In this document: piece by piece, positions 8,533 through 18,074 of the stretch | How the letters are laid out: each line of letters starts with the position of its first letter | Numbering within the stretch: the first letter of the stretch is position 1 | Source: Clostridia bacterium | GTDB taxonomy: Bacteria > Bacillota > Clostridia > TANB77 > CAG-508 | NCBI GenBank assembly: GCA_017479865.1 | Contig: JAFVBS010000009.1 | Coordinates: 1 to 53,395 of the forward strand | Length of the DNA stretch: 53,395 bases | Direction: 5' to 3' | Notes under the pieces: model-generated | Database searches by the model: none | Told to the model about the DNA's origin: nothing | The model's input: the letters and a program-made list of their open reading frames with translations, nothing else | Translations under genes and position numbers: made by a program

Positions 8533-9126
8533 TCACTTCTGATTATCAATTTTCAAATTTTCTTTCTTCAAATATCCCTGTTGATAAAAGGTTTTGTAAT
8601 ACATTAAAAGCGAGAAAATAGTAGCTACCAATGCTAAATCATAAATCCACATATCAAATTGTGGCAAAGCTGAAAGTGAGGATCCTGGCTCAATGGCCTT
8701 TGTGTTCCAATATCGAATGCCTAAAGAACAAACAATAGCAACATAGAATAGCACTGTCGCTAATTTTCCAAACCATCTGCTAGAAACGACCAATTCTTTA
8801 CCATACAGGAAAGAGGCACCTGCAATCATAGCTGCCTCTTTGATTGCAACAACAACAAGCATCCAAAAAGGAACAATACCCTTTAAACTAAGTGCTACAA
8901 GTACTGAAATTTGTGTTGCCTTATCAGCTAAAGGATCCACTAATTTTCCAAAATTAGTCACAAAGTGAAATTTTCTTGCAATAAAGCCATCTAACACATC
9001 AGTGAGCCCCGATATTGTTAGCATCACGAATGCCATAATATAATTGTCTACTACAATAAAATAAATAATCAATGGAATTAAGAAAAACCTTGATACTGTT
9101 AATATATTTGGTATATGCTTCAACAT
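8533..9126 (-). CDS. pgsA: CDP-diacylglycerol-glycerol-3-phosphate 3-phosphatidyltransferase
   Basis: 197 residues, multi-spanning membrane enzyme of phosphatidylglycerol synthesis. The CDP-alcohol phosphotransferase motif D-G-x2-A-R-x8-G-x3-D-x3-D is complete in VLDGFIARKF and GKLVDPLADK. It starts MLKHIPNILTVSRFFLIP, the usual PgsA N-terminus. SD GGGAG is well placed. It begins 10 bases after the clpE-like stop, so it is co-transcribed with it. Confidence 0.92.
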   Translation of the reverse strand: MLKHIPNILTVSRFFLIPLIIYFIVVDNYIMAFVMLTISGLTDVLDGFIARKFHFVTNFGKLVDPLADKATQISVLVALSLKGIVPFWMLVVVAIKEAAMIAGASFLYGKELVVSSRWFGKLATVLFYVAIVCSLGIRYWNTKAIEPGSSLSALPQFDMWIYDLALVATIFSLLMYYKTFYQQGYLKKENLKIDNQK

Positions 9127-9136
9127 AATTTACTCC

Positions 9137-11497
9137 CTATCCTTCAACATTCAATTCTAAATTATCATTTCCTTTGGTTGCTACCACTGTTTGCCCATTT
9201 GATAATTCCCCTCTTAAAATCATGTCAGAAAGGCTATCTTCTACATACCTTTGAATGGCTCTACGAAGAGGTCTTGCGCCATATTTTACATCGGTTCCTT
9301 TTTCCAGTAAAAATTTTTTGGCGTCATCTGTCATTTGCAAAACAATATCTTTATCTTTTAATGCTTTTCTCGTGTCATTTAACATCAAATCAACAATTGC
9401 AAATAGCTGCTCGGCATTTAATTGCTCAAATACCACAATTTCATCTACTCTATTTAAAAACTCTGGACGGAACGTTTCTTTCAAACTATCCATTACTTTG
9501 TCCTGGTTTATTCTAGCTCCACCAAAACCAATTGAATTGGTATTCTGATTAGAACCTGCATTGGAAGTCATAATGATAATGGTATTTTCAAAACTAATGG
9601 TGTTTCCTTGACTATCTGTTAATCTTCCATCATCTAATACTTGCAATAAAATGTTAAATACATCAGGATGAGCTTTTTCTATTTCATCTAACAGGACAAT
9701 CGAATATGGATTTCGCTTTACTTTTTCTGTTAATTGACCAGCGTCATCATAACCGACATATCCTGGAGGAGAACCAATTAATTTAGAAGTAGAATGGCTC
9801 TCCATATATTCTGACATATCAACACGAATAATGGAATCTCTATTTCCAAACATTTCGTAGGCAAGCGATTTGGCAAGTTCTGTTTTTCCAACACCAGTAG
9901 GACCTACAAAAATGAATGAAGGTGGCCTCTTGGTACTTTTTAACCCTGCACGATTACGACGAATAGCTCTTGCTACTGCTTCAACAGCAGCGTCTTGCCC
10001 AATCACTTTTTGATGAAGGTTATTTTCTAGATTTAATAATTTTTGAGTTTCTGCCTCGGTAATTTTTTTCACAGGAATTTTTGTCCAACTTTCAATCACT
10101 TCTGCAATATCTTGAACGGTAAGACTTTTTAATTGCATTCTGCTATTTAAATTATCAATTTGCTCTAATAAACTACACTCTTTTGTTTTTAGTTCAGCCG
10201 CCTTTTTGTAATCCTCTGTAGAATCTGCAAGAGCTGCTTCTTCTTTTTCCTCTTGCACTTGTTTTAATTCATTTTTTAAAATTTCTAGTTGATACAGTTC
10301 CTTGTTGTTTAGGTTAATGCGAGAACAAGCTTCGTCTAAAATATCAATAGCCTTGTCTGGCAAAAATCTGTCATGAATGTATTTTTCAGACATAATAACC
10401 GCTTGTTTAATGACATCAGTTGAAATTTTTACTTTATGGTATTCTTCATAATATTTTTTAATTCCCTCTAGAATATCAATGGAATCAGTAATAGAAGGCT
10501 CCTCTACCAGCACAGGTTGAAATCTTCTTTCTAAAGCACTGTCCTTCTCAATGTATTTACGATACTCTTTTAAAGTAGTAGTGCCAATCAGCTGAATTTC
10601 TCCATTGGAAAGGGAAGGCTTTAAAATGTTGGCTGCATTCATAGAATGCTCAGCATCTCCTGCTCCAATAATATTATGAATTTCGTCAATCACTAAAATA
10701 ATGTTACCTAAATTTTTACACTCATCAATAATCGATTTCATGCGTGCCTCAAATTGACCTCTAAATTGTGTACCAGCAATGACAGCAGTCATGTCAAGTA
10801 AGTATACCTCTTTATTTAAAAGCTTTGCTGGCACATTACCATTTGCAATTTTAATTGCCAAACCTTGTGCAATGGCAGTTTTGCCAACACCTGGTTCTCC
10901 AATCAAACATGGATTATTTTTGCTACGACGATTTAAAATTTGTATCATTCTTTGAATTTCTTTATCTCTACCAATTACCATATCTAATTGATGATTTTTC
11001 GCTTTTATAGTAAGGTTGGTGCCATAGGTATCTAAGGCTTTTTTTCGTTTACTATTTTTCTTTTCTTTGTCCACTTTTACCTTTTTGCGTTCACCAGAAG
11101 AACTAGCACCTTCTTGAGAAGACTCTTCGCTTTCAGAATGACCAAACATATTGGAAAAAATAGAACCTAATGGAATGGCACCAAATTGAATAGGGGTACC
11201 ATTTTCTTCTAACTCCTCAGGATCCATATCACCTAAAGCATCTTGCATTTCGTCCATGTTAAGCTCTGATAAATCCATATTTTGAGTCATGTCTTGAATC
11301 ATTGTTTCTAGTTGCTTTGACATGTCACTCAAATCTTTTTCTGACAGATTCGCTTGCTTTAATAAAGAGTCCATAGGATTGACTCCTTGTTTTTTAGCAC
11401 AGTCATAACAAAGGCCTTCTAGCTTTTGCTTTCCATCTTCTCCTTGTTTATTAATAAATATCACAGCTGTATTTTTATTACATACGGAACATAACAT
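9137..11497 (-). CDS. clpE: ClpE-type ATP-dependent unfoldase with N-terminal zinc finger
   Basis: 786 residues. The N-terminus has a four-cysteine zinc finger (CSVCNK and CYDCAKK) in place of the ClpC-type Clp-N repeats, then an acidic linker (about 45-140). Two AAA+ modules follow, with Walker A motifs GEPGVGKT and GPTGVGKT, a Walker B DEIH and a DEIEKAHPDVF segment. A middle coiled-coil (about 400-450) separates them. A C-terminal D2-small domain ends near PLRRAIQRYVEDSLS. This layout is that of ClpE, a partner of ClpP and a heat-stress disaggregase in relatives. No CtsR operator was recognised upstream. pgsA follows in the same operon. Confidence 0.88.
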   Translation of the reverse strand: MLCSVCNKNTAVIFINKQGEDGKQKLEGLCYDCAKKQGVNPMDSLLKQANLSEKDLSDMSKQLETMIQDMTQNMDLSELNMDEMQDALGDMDPEELEENGTPIQFGAIPLGSIFSNMFGHSESEESSQEGASSSGERKKVKVDKEKKNSKRKKALDTYGTNLTIKAKNHQLDMVIGRDKEIQRMIQILNRRSKNNPCLIGEPGVGKTAIAQGLAIKIANGNVPAKLLNKEVYLLDMTAVIAGTQFRGQFEARMKSIIDECKNLGNIILVIDEIHNIIGAGDAEHSMNAANILKPSLSNGEIQLIGTTTLKEYRKYIEKDSALERRFQPVLVEEPSITDSIDILEGIKKYYEEYHKVKISTDVIKQAVIMSEKYIHDRFLPDKAIDILDEACSRINLNNKELYQLEILKNELKQVQEEKEEAALADSTEDYKKAAELKTKECSLLEQIDNLNSRMQLKSLTVQDIAEVIESWTKIPVKKITEAETQKLLNLENNLHQKVIGQDAAVEAVARAIRRNRAGLKSTKRPPSFIFVGPTGVGKTELAKSLAYEMFGNRDSIIRVDMSEYMESHSTSKLIGSPPGYVGYDDAGQLTEKVKRNPYSIVLLDEIEKAHPDVFNILLQVLDDGRLTDSQGNTISFENTIIIMTSNAGSNQNTNSIGFGGARINQDKVMDSLKETFRPEFLNRVDEIVVFEQLNAEQLFAIVDLMLNDTRKALKDKDIVLQMTDDAKKFLLEKGTDVKYGARPLRRAIQRYVEDSLSDMILRGELSNGQTVVATKGNDNLELNVEG

Positions 11498-11526
11498 AAA
11501 TTTTCAAATTCTCCCTTCACCCCTAT

Positions 11527-11555
11527 ATCATACCGCAAAAAGGCAGAATAGTCAA
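11527..11555 (-). promoter_or_regulatory. Sigma-A promoter for clpE-pgsA
   Basis: On the minus strand TTGACT (11555-11550), 17 bases, TATGAT (11532-11527), followed by the SD and ATG of clpE. Confidence 0.65.
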
Positions 11556-11654
11556 TAAAATTCACAGGGAATTCATGAAACGCCTGAGACACCCTGTTTC
11601 ACACCAAAATGCTATCTTACAGTGTTTTTGATTTTTAGATGGCTCAATAAAAAT

Positions 11655-11703
11655 AAAAAAAGTAATGTTCCACTTTATTTATGGTTTTTTATCATTACTT
11701 TTT
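11655..11703 (-). terminator. Terminator of the XRE-type gene
   Basis: Arms 11655-11667 and 11693-11703 are complementary over 11 bases with a 25-base T-rich loop; T-rich sequence follows on the minus strand. It overlaps the stop codon of the upstream gene. Confidence 0.55.
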
Positions 11704-11962
11704 AGGCATAATTTTTTATATCAGTTTCCATTACTTCTTTGATTTCACTAAAATCAATTTGTAAAACAATACATAGAGCAATCAATTCAAAATCTTTGAC
11801 ACTTGTCTTTGCGGTTTCTATTTTATAAAGTTCAAAACGGTCCAACTCAACTCCCATTAGCTCTAATTTATGTGATAATTCTGTCTTTGAGTAGTGCATT
11901 TTTTCTCTATTTTGTTTTACAATGTTTCCTACAATATTACGCTTATCATTAAATTTTTTCAT
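11702..11962 (-). CDS. Small XRE-like helix-turn-helix protein
   Basis: 86 residues from the ATG at 11962, chosen for its SD AAAAGGAG; a TTG eight codons upstream is less likely. The region NIVGNIVKQNREKMHYSKTE followed by LSHKLELMGVELDRFELYKIE has the Cro/CI-type helix-turn-helix spacing, with the usual R-x-x-x-x-x-S/T-x-x-E-L start. It is transcribed divergently from the BspA-like surface protein gene, whose promoter lies 50-80 bases away, so it may regulate that gene. That is inference from position. Confidence 0.7.
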   Translation of the reverse strand: MKKFNDKRNIVGNIVKQNREKMHYSKTELSHKLELMGVELDRFELYKIETAKTSVKDFELIALCIVLQIDFSEIKEVMETDIKNYA

Positions 11963-12010
11963 ACAAACTCCTTTTGTTTTAAGCACTTTAAAAAATGTTC
12001 ATTATTTGTA

Positions 12011-12040
12011 TTGATTTTACAATATTTTTCGTGTTATAAT
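12011..12040 (+). promoter_or_regulatory. Promoter of the BspA-like gene
   Basis: TTGATT (12011-12016), 18 bases, TATAAT (12035-12040), in the divergent region facing the XRE-like regulator gene. Confidence 0.6.
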
Positions 12041-12099
12041 GTGTATTAAGAACACACACTGTGACGAAAAAAATAGAAAAGGAGGATACAAGAGAAAAA

Positions 12100-14025
12100 A
12101 TGCAGCGTTTTAGAGAGAAAAAAGAAACAAAAGAAGTAGGTATTACGCTCATTGCGCTTGTGGTTACCATTGTGGTTTTGCTTATTTTAGCTGGAGTTAC
12201 CATCAATATGGTATTTAGTGATAACGGCATTATCAAACAAGCACAAAAGGTAGCAGAGGCACAAAAGGTAGCACAAGATAAAGATAGCATTTTAACCATG
12301 CTGGCAGAATATGAAGTAGACAGAGTAACTAGTGATAAATCACTATATGAGTATTTTACCGAACAAAAAGAATCAGGAGAAATTAGTGATGCAGTAGAAA
12401 ACGAAGATGGAAGTGTTAATATTACCTTAAATGACGGTGCGAAATACCAGGTAAGTGACGATGGAACAATTACGGCTTTACATACTCATGATTGGAAGGA
12501 AACAGCTCATGTAGAAGCTACTTGTGGAGATGATGGTTATACAGAATATGTTTGTACTGTAGGAGGAGAAACCAAAAGGGAGGTAATAGCAACTACTGGG
12601 AACCACAATTATGTGAATAATGTTTGTACTGTTTGTGGTCATGAATATGGATGGACTGTACCAACAGGGGGAACCTATACCACGGGAGAAACCACCTATA
12701 CAGCGGGACAAAAGGTAACAACAGACCCAGTAAGTGGAGATATTTTTATTTTAGGAGATTATGAATATCGATATAATTATTATTATAACGGAACCAGCTG
12801 GAGTCGAAATGATTCAATTGCGGGTTTTGATGTTCACGTTTTAGATACTACTAAAACGGAATATGAGGAGTTATATACAGAAAACATTAATGGAAAACAC
12901 ATTACAGAAATGGAAAGAACATTTTATCATTGTATTCATTTAGAAAAGGCTCCCAAAATTCCGAGTAGTGTAGTTAAATCGTATTTTACATTTGAAGGAT
13001 GTAGTAGCTTAACCACAGCACCGGTAATTCCAAACGGGGTAACGCTTCTGTATAGCACATTCAAAGAATGCAGTAGTTTAACAACAGCACCAGAAATTCC
13101 AAGTGGAGTAACGGTCCTGTATAGCACATTTGAGGGATGCAGTAGCTTAACTGCAGCACCGGTAATTCCAAACGGAGTAACGAGCTTGAATCGCACATTT
13201 AAAGAGTGCAGTAGCTTAACCACAGCACCAGAAATTCCAAGCAGAGTAACGAGTATGGCTGAAACATTCTCAGGCTGCAGTAGCTTAACCACAGCACCGG
13301 TAATTCCAAGTGGAGTAACGGATATGAGATATACATTCTCTGGATGTAGTAGTTTAACCACAGCACCAGCAATTCCAAGTGGAGTAACGGATATGAGATA
13401 TACATTTTCTGGATGTAGTAGTTTAGCCACAGCACCAGAAATTCCAAACAAAATAACAGATATGCAAGGAACGTTCTCAGGCTGCAGTAGCTTAACCACA
13501 GCACCGGTAATTCCAAACGGAGTAACGAGCCTTTCTTATACATTCAATGGATGTAGTAGCTTAACCACAGCACCAGAAATTCCAAGTGGAGTAACGAATA
13601 TGCAAGGCACATTCTATGGTTGCAGTGGCTTAACCACAGCACCAGAAATTCCAAGCGGAGTAACGAATATGTTAGGAACATTTGGTGGCTGCAGAAATTT
13701 AACCACAGCACCAGAAATTCCAAGCGGAGTAACGAACATGGCTGCAACATTCTATAGATGCAGTGGTTTAACCACAGCGCCAGAAATCCCAAGCGGTGTC
13801 ACAAATATATCTAACATATTCAGTGGATGCAGTGGACTAAAAGGAACAATCACCATTAATGCTAATTCGCTTACTAGTTATACTAATGCACTAAGTGATT
13901 GTGCAAAATATGAAGCTTATCGTATTACATTAACAGGTTCTTGTGCTTTACTTAATGAAATTAAGCAAACAGGCTATGATAATGGAAAGTACATTACAGT
14001 TGTAGAACCAACCACCACACCATAG
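12100..14025 (+). CDS. BspA-like repeat surface protein with prepilin-like N-terminus
   Basis: 641 residues from the ATG at 12100; an in-frame GTG at 12061 is possible. GGAGG at 12081-12085 is 14 bases from the ATG, so the start is not settled. The N-terminus has a charged leader, then GITLIALVVTIVVLLILAG and a DNGIIKQAQ region, resembling a type IV prepilin cleavage and helix region. A segment with HTHDWKETAHVEATC and paired CxxCG-like cysteines follows (a small repeat common in gut Firmicutes surface proteins). Next is a beta-rich region, then 13 leucine-rich units of the BspA/TpLRR type. No LPXTG motif was seen. Likely an exported adhesin-like protein. Confidence 0.8.
   Translation: MQRFREKKETKEVGITLIALVVTIVVLLILAGVTINMVFSDNGIIKQAQKVAEAQKVAQDKDSILTMLAEYEVDRVTSDKSLYEYFTEQKESGEISDAVENEDGSVNITLNDGAKYQVSDDGTITALHTHDWKETAHVEATCGDDGYTEYVCTVGGETKREVIATTGNHNYVNNVCTVCGHEYGWTVPTGGTYTTGETTYTAGQKVTTDPVSGDIFILGDYEYRYNYYYNGTSWSRNDSIAGFDVHVLDTTKTEYEELYTENINGKHITEMERTFYHCIHLEKAPKIPSSVVKSYFTFEGCSSLTTAPVIPNGVTLLYSTFKECSSLTTAPEIPSGVTVLYSTFEGCSSLTAAPVIPNGVTSLNRTFKECSSLTTAPEIPSRVTSMAETFSGCSSLTTAPVIPSGVTDMRYTFSGCSSLTTAPAIPSGVTDMRYTFSGCSSLATAPEIPNKITDMQGTFSGCSSLTTAPVIPNGVTSLSYTFNGCSSLTTAPEIPSGVTNMQGTFYGCSGLTTAPEIPSGVTNMLGTFGGCRNLTTAPEIPSGVTNMAATFYRCSGLTTAPEIPSGVTNISNIFSGCSGLKGTITINANSLTSYTNALSDCAKYEAYRITLTGSCALLNEIKQTGYDNGKYITVVEPTTTP
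12946..13842 (+). repeat. 13 tandem 69-bp coding repeats (BspA-type LRR)
   Basis: Thirteen 23-residue units of the form T-A-P-E-I-P-S-G-V-T-x-M-x-x-T-F-x-G-C-S-S-L-T. DNA identity is highest in the TAPEIPSGVT half, while the two to three residues after V-T vary. Each unit holds one cysteine. Such arrays change copy number by recombination. Open minus-strand frames across this array are by-products of the repeat. Confidence 0.92.
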
Positions 14026-14031
14026 TATATT

Positions 14032-14078
14032 AGGGACACGTGGTGCTACGGAATTTTTTACCATAGTGTCCCTTTTTT
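14032..14078 (+). terminator. Terminator of the BspA-like gene
   Basis: AGGGACAC (14032-14039) pairs with GTGTCCCT (14066-14073), with an additional TGGT/ACCA pairing, followed by six T. Confidence 0.75.
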
Positions 14079-14096
14079 AACATTTTGTTTGGAAAG

Positions 14097-14130
14097 GACT
14101 AACTTTTTTTAGTTGGTCTTTTCTTTTTTG
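14097..14130 (+). terminator. Second terminator-like hairpin
   Basis: GACTAACT pairs with AGTTGGTC (one G-T pair) around a T-rich loop and is followed by T-rich sequence. Tandem to the previous terminator. The rest of 14131-14304 holds nothing I can recognise. Confidence 0.45.
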
Positions 14131-14304
14131 TTTCTAGTATTGTCCTTTGAATGTATTTAGATGACTTTGTAATGTGCAAAATTACTTGTGTTTCATAACG
14201 ATATAAAAACAGTAATTTCTCAAAAAACATTCGCTTGCCTACTAGATTTTTGAAAAAAAATAGGGTAAAATAAAAATAAAAAGAAAAAATAGGAGAAACT
14301 TAGC

Positions 14305-15150
14305 ATGAAAAATTCAAAAATTTTATATATTCTCATCGGAATACTTTGCGTTCTTGCCATTATTGCAGGAATTTATGCTCAATTTTTTGTCAAAGACGTT
14401 GATAAAAATAATGTAATTATGCCAAACATCAATCGTGTTGATGATAATTTGATAAGCGAAAAAACACAGGAAGAGTTAAAAGAAGAACTGATGGGACTTT
14501 TTACCAATGTCATGAACACAACGGATTATGACTTTACCAATATTAAAAAGTTGGATTCACAAAAGGAAATTGTGTATTCCGCTTTTGACATTCAAAAGCA
14601 AGAAAACAATTACGAAGTGGACATTCACTTGCCTGTTATCAACATTGCAGGGGAAGTTGTTACAAATTTTAATATGATTACACAAAATATATTTGCTAAC
14701 AAAGCTTCAGAGGTGTTAAAAAGCAACAACCCTTATAAAACAATTTATAGTGTCAATTATGTAGGGTATATCAATGGCGATATCTTGTCATTAGCCATTA
14801 AGTCTACTTTAAAAGAGGGAAACAATCCACAAAGAGTGATTGTACAAACATACCACTATAACTTGGTAACAGGAGAAAAAGAGACCTTTGCCGATTGTTT
14901 AGCACGAACTGGTGTGGAACAGCAAGAAGCACAAAATAAAATCCAAAGGGCAGTGAAAACAGCAGCGGACGAAGCGAATATTTTGCTACATTCTGGATAT
15001 AGTATTTATACAAGAAATTTAAATGATGCTATATATCAAGTACCAAATGTAACTACCTTTTTATTAGGACAAAATGGCAAGTTGTATGCCATTTTTGCCT
15101 ATGGAAATCAAAATTATACATCTGAAATGGATGTTGTGTCATTCGAATAA
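14305..15150 (+). CDS. Membrane-anchored protein of unknown function (DUF3298/DUF4163-like)
   Basis: 281 residues. An N-terminal hydrophobic helix (about 6-26, ILYILIGILCVLAIIAGIYA) acts as a signal anchor, leaving a soluble extracytoplasmic domain. The pattern VDIHLPVINIAGEVVTNFN, then a N-x-x-I-F segment and VNYVGYINGDILSLAI, resembles DUF3298/DUF4163 proteins of Firmicutes (related to the RsiV/PdaC N-terminal domain). That assignment is tentative. It lies 14 bases before topB. Confidence 0.6.
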   Translation: MKNSKILYILIGILCVLAIIAGIYAQFFVKDVDKNNVIMPNINRVDDNLISEKTQEELKEELMGLFTNVMNTTDYDFTNIKKLDSQKEIVYSAFDIQKQENNYEVDIHLPVINIAGEVVTNFNMITQNIFANKASEVLKSNNPYKTIYSVNYVGYINGDILSLAIKSTLKEGNNPQRVIVQTYHYNLVTGEKETFADCLARTGVEQQEAQNKIQRAVKTAADEANILLHSGYSIYTRNLNDAIYQVPNVTTFLLGQNGKLYAIFAYGNQNYTSEMDVVSFE

Positions 15151-15164
15151 ATGAGGAAAATACA

Positions 15165-17153
15165 ATGCCAAAAAATCTACTAATTACAGAAAAACCATCT
15201 GTTGCCATGGAATTTGCCAAGGTACTTAAAATGGATGGTACCAGAAAAGATGGATACTTAGAATCGGAAAATTGGATTATTACATGGTGTGTAGGGCATT
15301 TAGTTACCATGTCTTATCCGGAAAAATATGATGAAAACTTAAAGTTCTGGAGACTGGATACTCTTCCGTTTCTACCAAAGGAATACAAGTATGAGGTTAT
15401 TCCAAATGTGGAAAAACAATATAATACTGTCAAAAGCTTGCTCTTGCGTGAGGATGTAAGCTGTATTTATGTTGCAACTGACTCTGGACGTGAAGGAGAA
15501 TACATTTATCGTTTAGTAGAAAATCAAGTAGGACTAAAAGAAAAGCAACGAAAAAGAGTATGGATTGACTCTCAAACAGAGGAAGAAATTAATCGTGGAA
15601 TTCGAGAGGCAAAAGATTTGAGCCAATATGATAGCTTATGCAATTCTGCTTATTTAAGAGCCAAAGAAGACTACTTGATAGGCATTAATTTTTCAAGGTT
15701 GCTTACCATCATTTTTGGCAAACGTTTAGCAAAAGAGATGGAAGAGGAAAAAATTTCAATTTCAGTGGGAAGAGTGATGACTTGCGTATTAGGAATGGTG
15801 GTTTCAAGAGAACGTGAAATTCGAAACTTTGTGAAAACGCCATATTACAAAATTCTAGGACAATTTGGAGAAGAAAATTCTTCATTTCAAGCGGAATGGA
15901 AAGTAACAGAAACGTCAAGTGTATTTGAGTCCCCGAAACTTTACAATGAGGCAGGATTTCGTAAAGAGCAAGACGCTAAGAATTTTATTGTTTCACTTGG
16001 TGGTAAAAAAGCTATTGTAAATGAAGTGAAAAAAAGCAAAACAAAAGAGAATGCACCACTGCTATTTAACTTGGCTGAAATTCAAAATGAAGCGACAAAG
16101 CGCTTTAAAATAAAACCAGATGAGACCTTGGAAATTATTCAAAATTTATATGAAAAAAAATTAGTTACTTACCCAAGAACGGATGCAAGAGTGCTTTCAA
16201 CAGCAGTGGCAAAGGTAATATCGAAAAATTTAAATGGCATTGCCAAGGGATTTCAGGATGCAGAAATTCAAGAATATTTGAAAAAGATGGCAGAGGAAAG
16301 GTATTCTACCAATTTGGTGAAAACAAAATATGTGAATGATAGTAAAATAACAGACCATTATGCCATTATTCCAACAGGACAAGGATTTGAAAATTACGAG
16401 AAGTTACCAGATTTGCAAAAACAAATGTATCGACTGATTGTAAAGAGATTCTTAAGTATTTTTTATCCACCAGCAGAATATAGCAAAATTGCTGTAACCA
16501 TTGAAGTGGAAAACGGAGAACACAAAGAACAGTTTACAGCAAGTGGAAGGGTTTGTGACAAGTTAGGATACTTAGAGGTACTAAAAAGAGTTTCAAAAGA
16601 GGTAGTAGCTTCCAAAGAAGGGAAAAGCTTAAAGGAAGAGGAAACAAACGACAGTGACAATGAAGCAGAAAAAGAAGAACCAAATCATTTAGAAATTTTA
16701 AAAAAGCTCAAAAAAGGGGAAGAAATTGCAGTTCTTAATTATGAAATAAAAACCTCTGAAACAACCCCACCTTCTAGGTATAATTCTGGCTCAATGATTT
16801 TGGCAATGGAAAATGCAGGAAAATTAATTGAAGAAGAAGAACTAAGAGAGCAAATTAAGGGCGCAGGCATTGGTACTAGCGCTACAAGAGCAGAAATTAT
16901 GAAAAAGTTAGAAAGAATTCAGTATATTGCCATTAATTCTAAAACCCAAATTATTACGCCAACCGTAAAGGGAGAAAGAATTTATGATGTGATATTACAA
17001 TCCATGCCAGACATGCTAAACCCTAAATTGACGGCTAGTTGGGAAAAGGGACTAGACATGGTGGCAAAGCAAGAAATTCAGCCGGAAGAATTTATGGGAA
17101 AATTAGAGGCTTATATTAATTCAAAAATAGATAAGTTAGTACTTAGAAGATGA
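15165..17153 (+). CDS. topB: DNA topoisomerase III
   Basis: 662 residues. Toprim domain at the N-terminus (LLITEKPSVAMEFAK; ATDSGREGEYIYR with the acidic metal site), and catalytic tyrosine Y336 in LVTYPRTDARVLS. A type IA core follows with GIGTSATRAEIMKKL. No zinc fingers at the C-terminus, as in other TopB. A charged, Glu-rich insertion lies near 488-510. SD GAGGA precedes the ATG. Confidence 0.95.
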   Translation: MPKNLLITEKPSVAMEFAKVLKMDGTRKDGYLESENWIITWCVGHLVTMSYPEKYDENLKFWRLDTLPFLPKEYKYEVIPNVEKQYNTVKSLLLREDVSCIYVATDSGREGEYIYRLVENQVGLKEKQRKRVWIDSQTEEEINRGIREAKDLSQYDSLCNSAYLRAKEDYLIGINFSRLLTIIFGKRLAKEMEEEKISISVGRVMTCVLGMVVSREREIRNFVKTPYYKILGQFGEENSSFQAEWKVTETSSVFESPKLYNEAGFRKEQDAKNFIVSLGGKKAIVNEVKKSKTKENAPLLFNLAEIQNEATKRFKIKPDETLEIIQNLYEKKLVTYPRTDARVLSTAVAKVISKNLNGIAKGFQDAEIQEYLKKMAEERYSTNLVKTKYVNDSKITDHYAIIPTGQGFENYEKLPDLQKQMYRLIVKRFLSIFYPPAEYSKIAVTIEVENGEHKEQFTASGRVCDKLGYLEVLKRVSKEVVASKEGKSLKEEETNDSDNEAEKEEPNHLEILKKLKKGEEIAVLNYEIKTSETTPPSRYNSGSMILAMENAGKLIEEEELREQIKGAGIGTSATRAEIMKKLERIQYIAINSKTQIITPTVKGERIYDVILQSMPDMLNPKLTASWEKGLDMVAKQEIQPEEFMGKLEAYINSKIDKLVLRR

Positions 17154-17206
17154 GCGGTTTAAATTATCATTAGATGGTACATAATTAAAATGAAAGGATT
17201 TTCAAC

Positions 17207-18058
17207 ATGTATGATGTAATTGTTATAGGAGCAGGGCCAGCCGGTGTTTCTGCAGCATTATATGCGAAAAGAGCGGGACTTAATATTCTTGTTTTATACC
17301 ATGGGGAATCTAACTTGGAAAAAGCTACACAAATTGATAATTATTATGGTTTTGTAGATGGCATTGATGGAAAAACGTTATATGAAAATGGAATTGAACA
17401 GGCAAAACATTTTGAAATTGAAGTGAAAAATGAAGAGGTACTTCACATTGAAAAGGAAAATGGAAAATTCACGGTTTGCACTGTGCTGGAACAATATGAA
17501 GGCAAAGCTGTCATTCTTGCTACAGGTAATAAAAAGTTAAGACCAAATGTGAAGGGTGTGCTCGAGTTTGAGGGAAAGGGCATTAGCTATTGTGCTATTT
17601 GTGATGGATTTTTCTATCGTAATAAAAATGTAGTGGTAATTGGCAATGGAAAATTTGCCCTAAATGAAGCAAAAGAACTAAAAAATGTGGCAAAACAAGT
17701 TACCATTTTATCAAACGGTCTTGCCATGGAGGATAGTGAAGACTTTGAAATAAAAAGGGCAAAAATCAAAGAAATTCATGGAGATAGCAAAGTGAAAACC
17801 ATTGAGTTAGAAGATGGAACCGAGCTTAATATTGATGGTGTTTTTATTGCGCTAGGAGAAGCTGGTGGAAGTGACTTTGCTAAAAAAATGGGCGTGATGC
17901 TAGATCATGATAATATTATTGTGGACGAAAATATGCAAACTAATATGGAAGGCTTATATTCTTGTGGTAATTCCACAGGTGGATTGCTACAAGTATGTAA
18001 AGCAGCATATGAAGGAGCTAAAGCTGGACTTGCTGCTGCAAATTATATTAGGAGTTAA
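17207..18058 (+). CDS. Thioredoxin-reductase-like flavoprotein, possibly ferredoxin-linked
   Basis: 283 residues, shorter than typical TrxB (about 305-320). N-terminal FAD motif VIVIGAGPAGVSAALYA and the redox pair C129-C132 in YCAICDGFFY are clear. The second Rossmann segment has GNGKFA, but the NADPH 2'-phosphate motif HRRxxxR expected after VTIL is replaced by SNGLAMEDS. The C-terminal FAD motif reads CGNSTGGLLQVCKAAYEGAK rather than the usual AGD. Loss of HRRxxxR is the hallmark of ferredoxin-dependent flavin thioredoxin reductases (FFTR) in Clostridia. Electron donor here is inference. Thioredoxin follows 16 bases later. Confidence 0.85.
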   Translation: MYDVIVIGAGPAGVSAALYAKRAGLNILVLYHGESNLEKATQIDNYYGFVDGIDGKTLYENGIEQAKHFEIEVKNEEVLHIEKENGKFTVCTVLEQYEGKAVILATGNKKLRPNVKGVLEFEGKGISYCAICDGFFYRNKNVVVIGNGKFALNEAKELKNVAKQVTILSNGLAMEDSEDFEIKRAKIKEIHGDSKVKTIELEDGTELNIDGVFIALGEAGGSDFAKKMGVMLDHDNIIVDENMQTNMEGLYSCGNSTGGLLQVCKAAYEGAKAGLAAANYIRS

Positions 18059-18074
18059 GAAAGGAGAATGAAAA

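Noticed and set aside
9115-9548. Plus-strand open frames opposite clpE
   Set aside because: They are shadows of a clearly conserved minus-strand gene with no supporting SD or family similarity.
12936-13792. Minus-strand open frames across the BspA repeats
   Set aside because: They are periodic shadows of the plus-strand repeats with no SD.
12946-13842. CRISPR-like array
   Set aside because: The 69-bp repeats are in frame, diverge as coding repeats and encode 23-residue leucine-rich units; no spacers.
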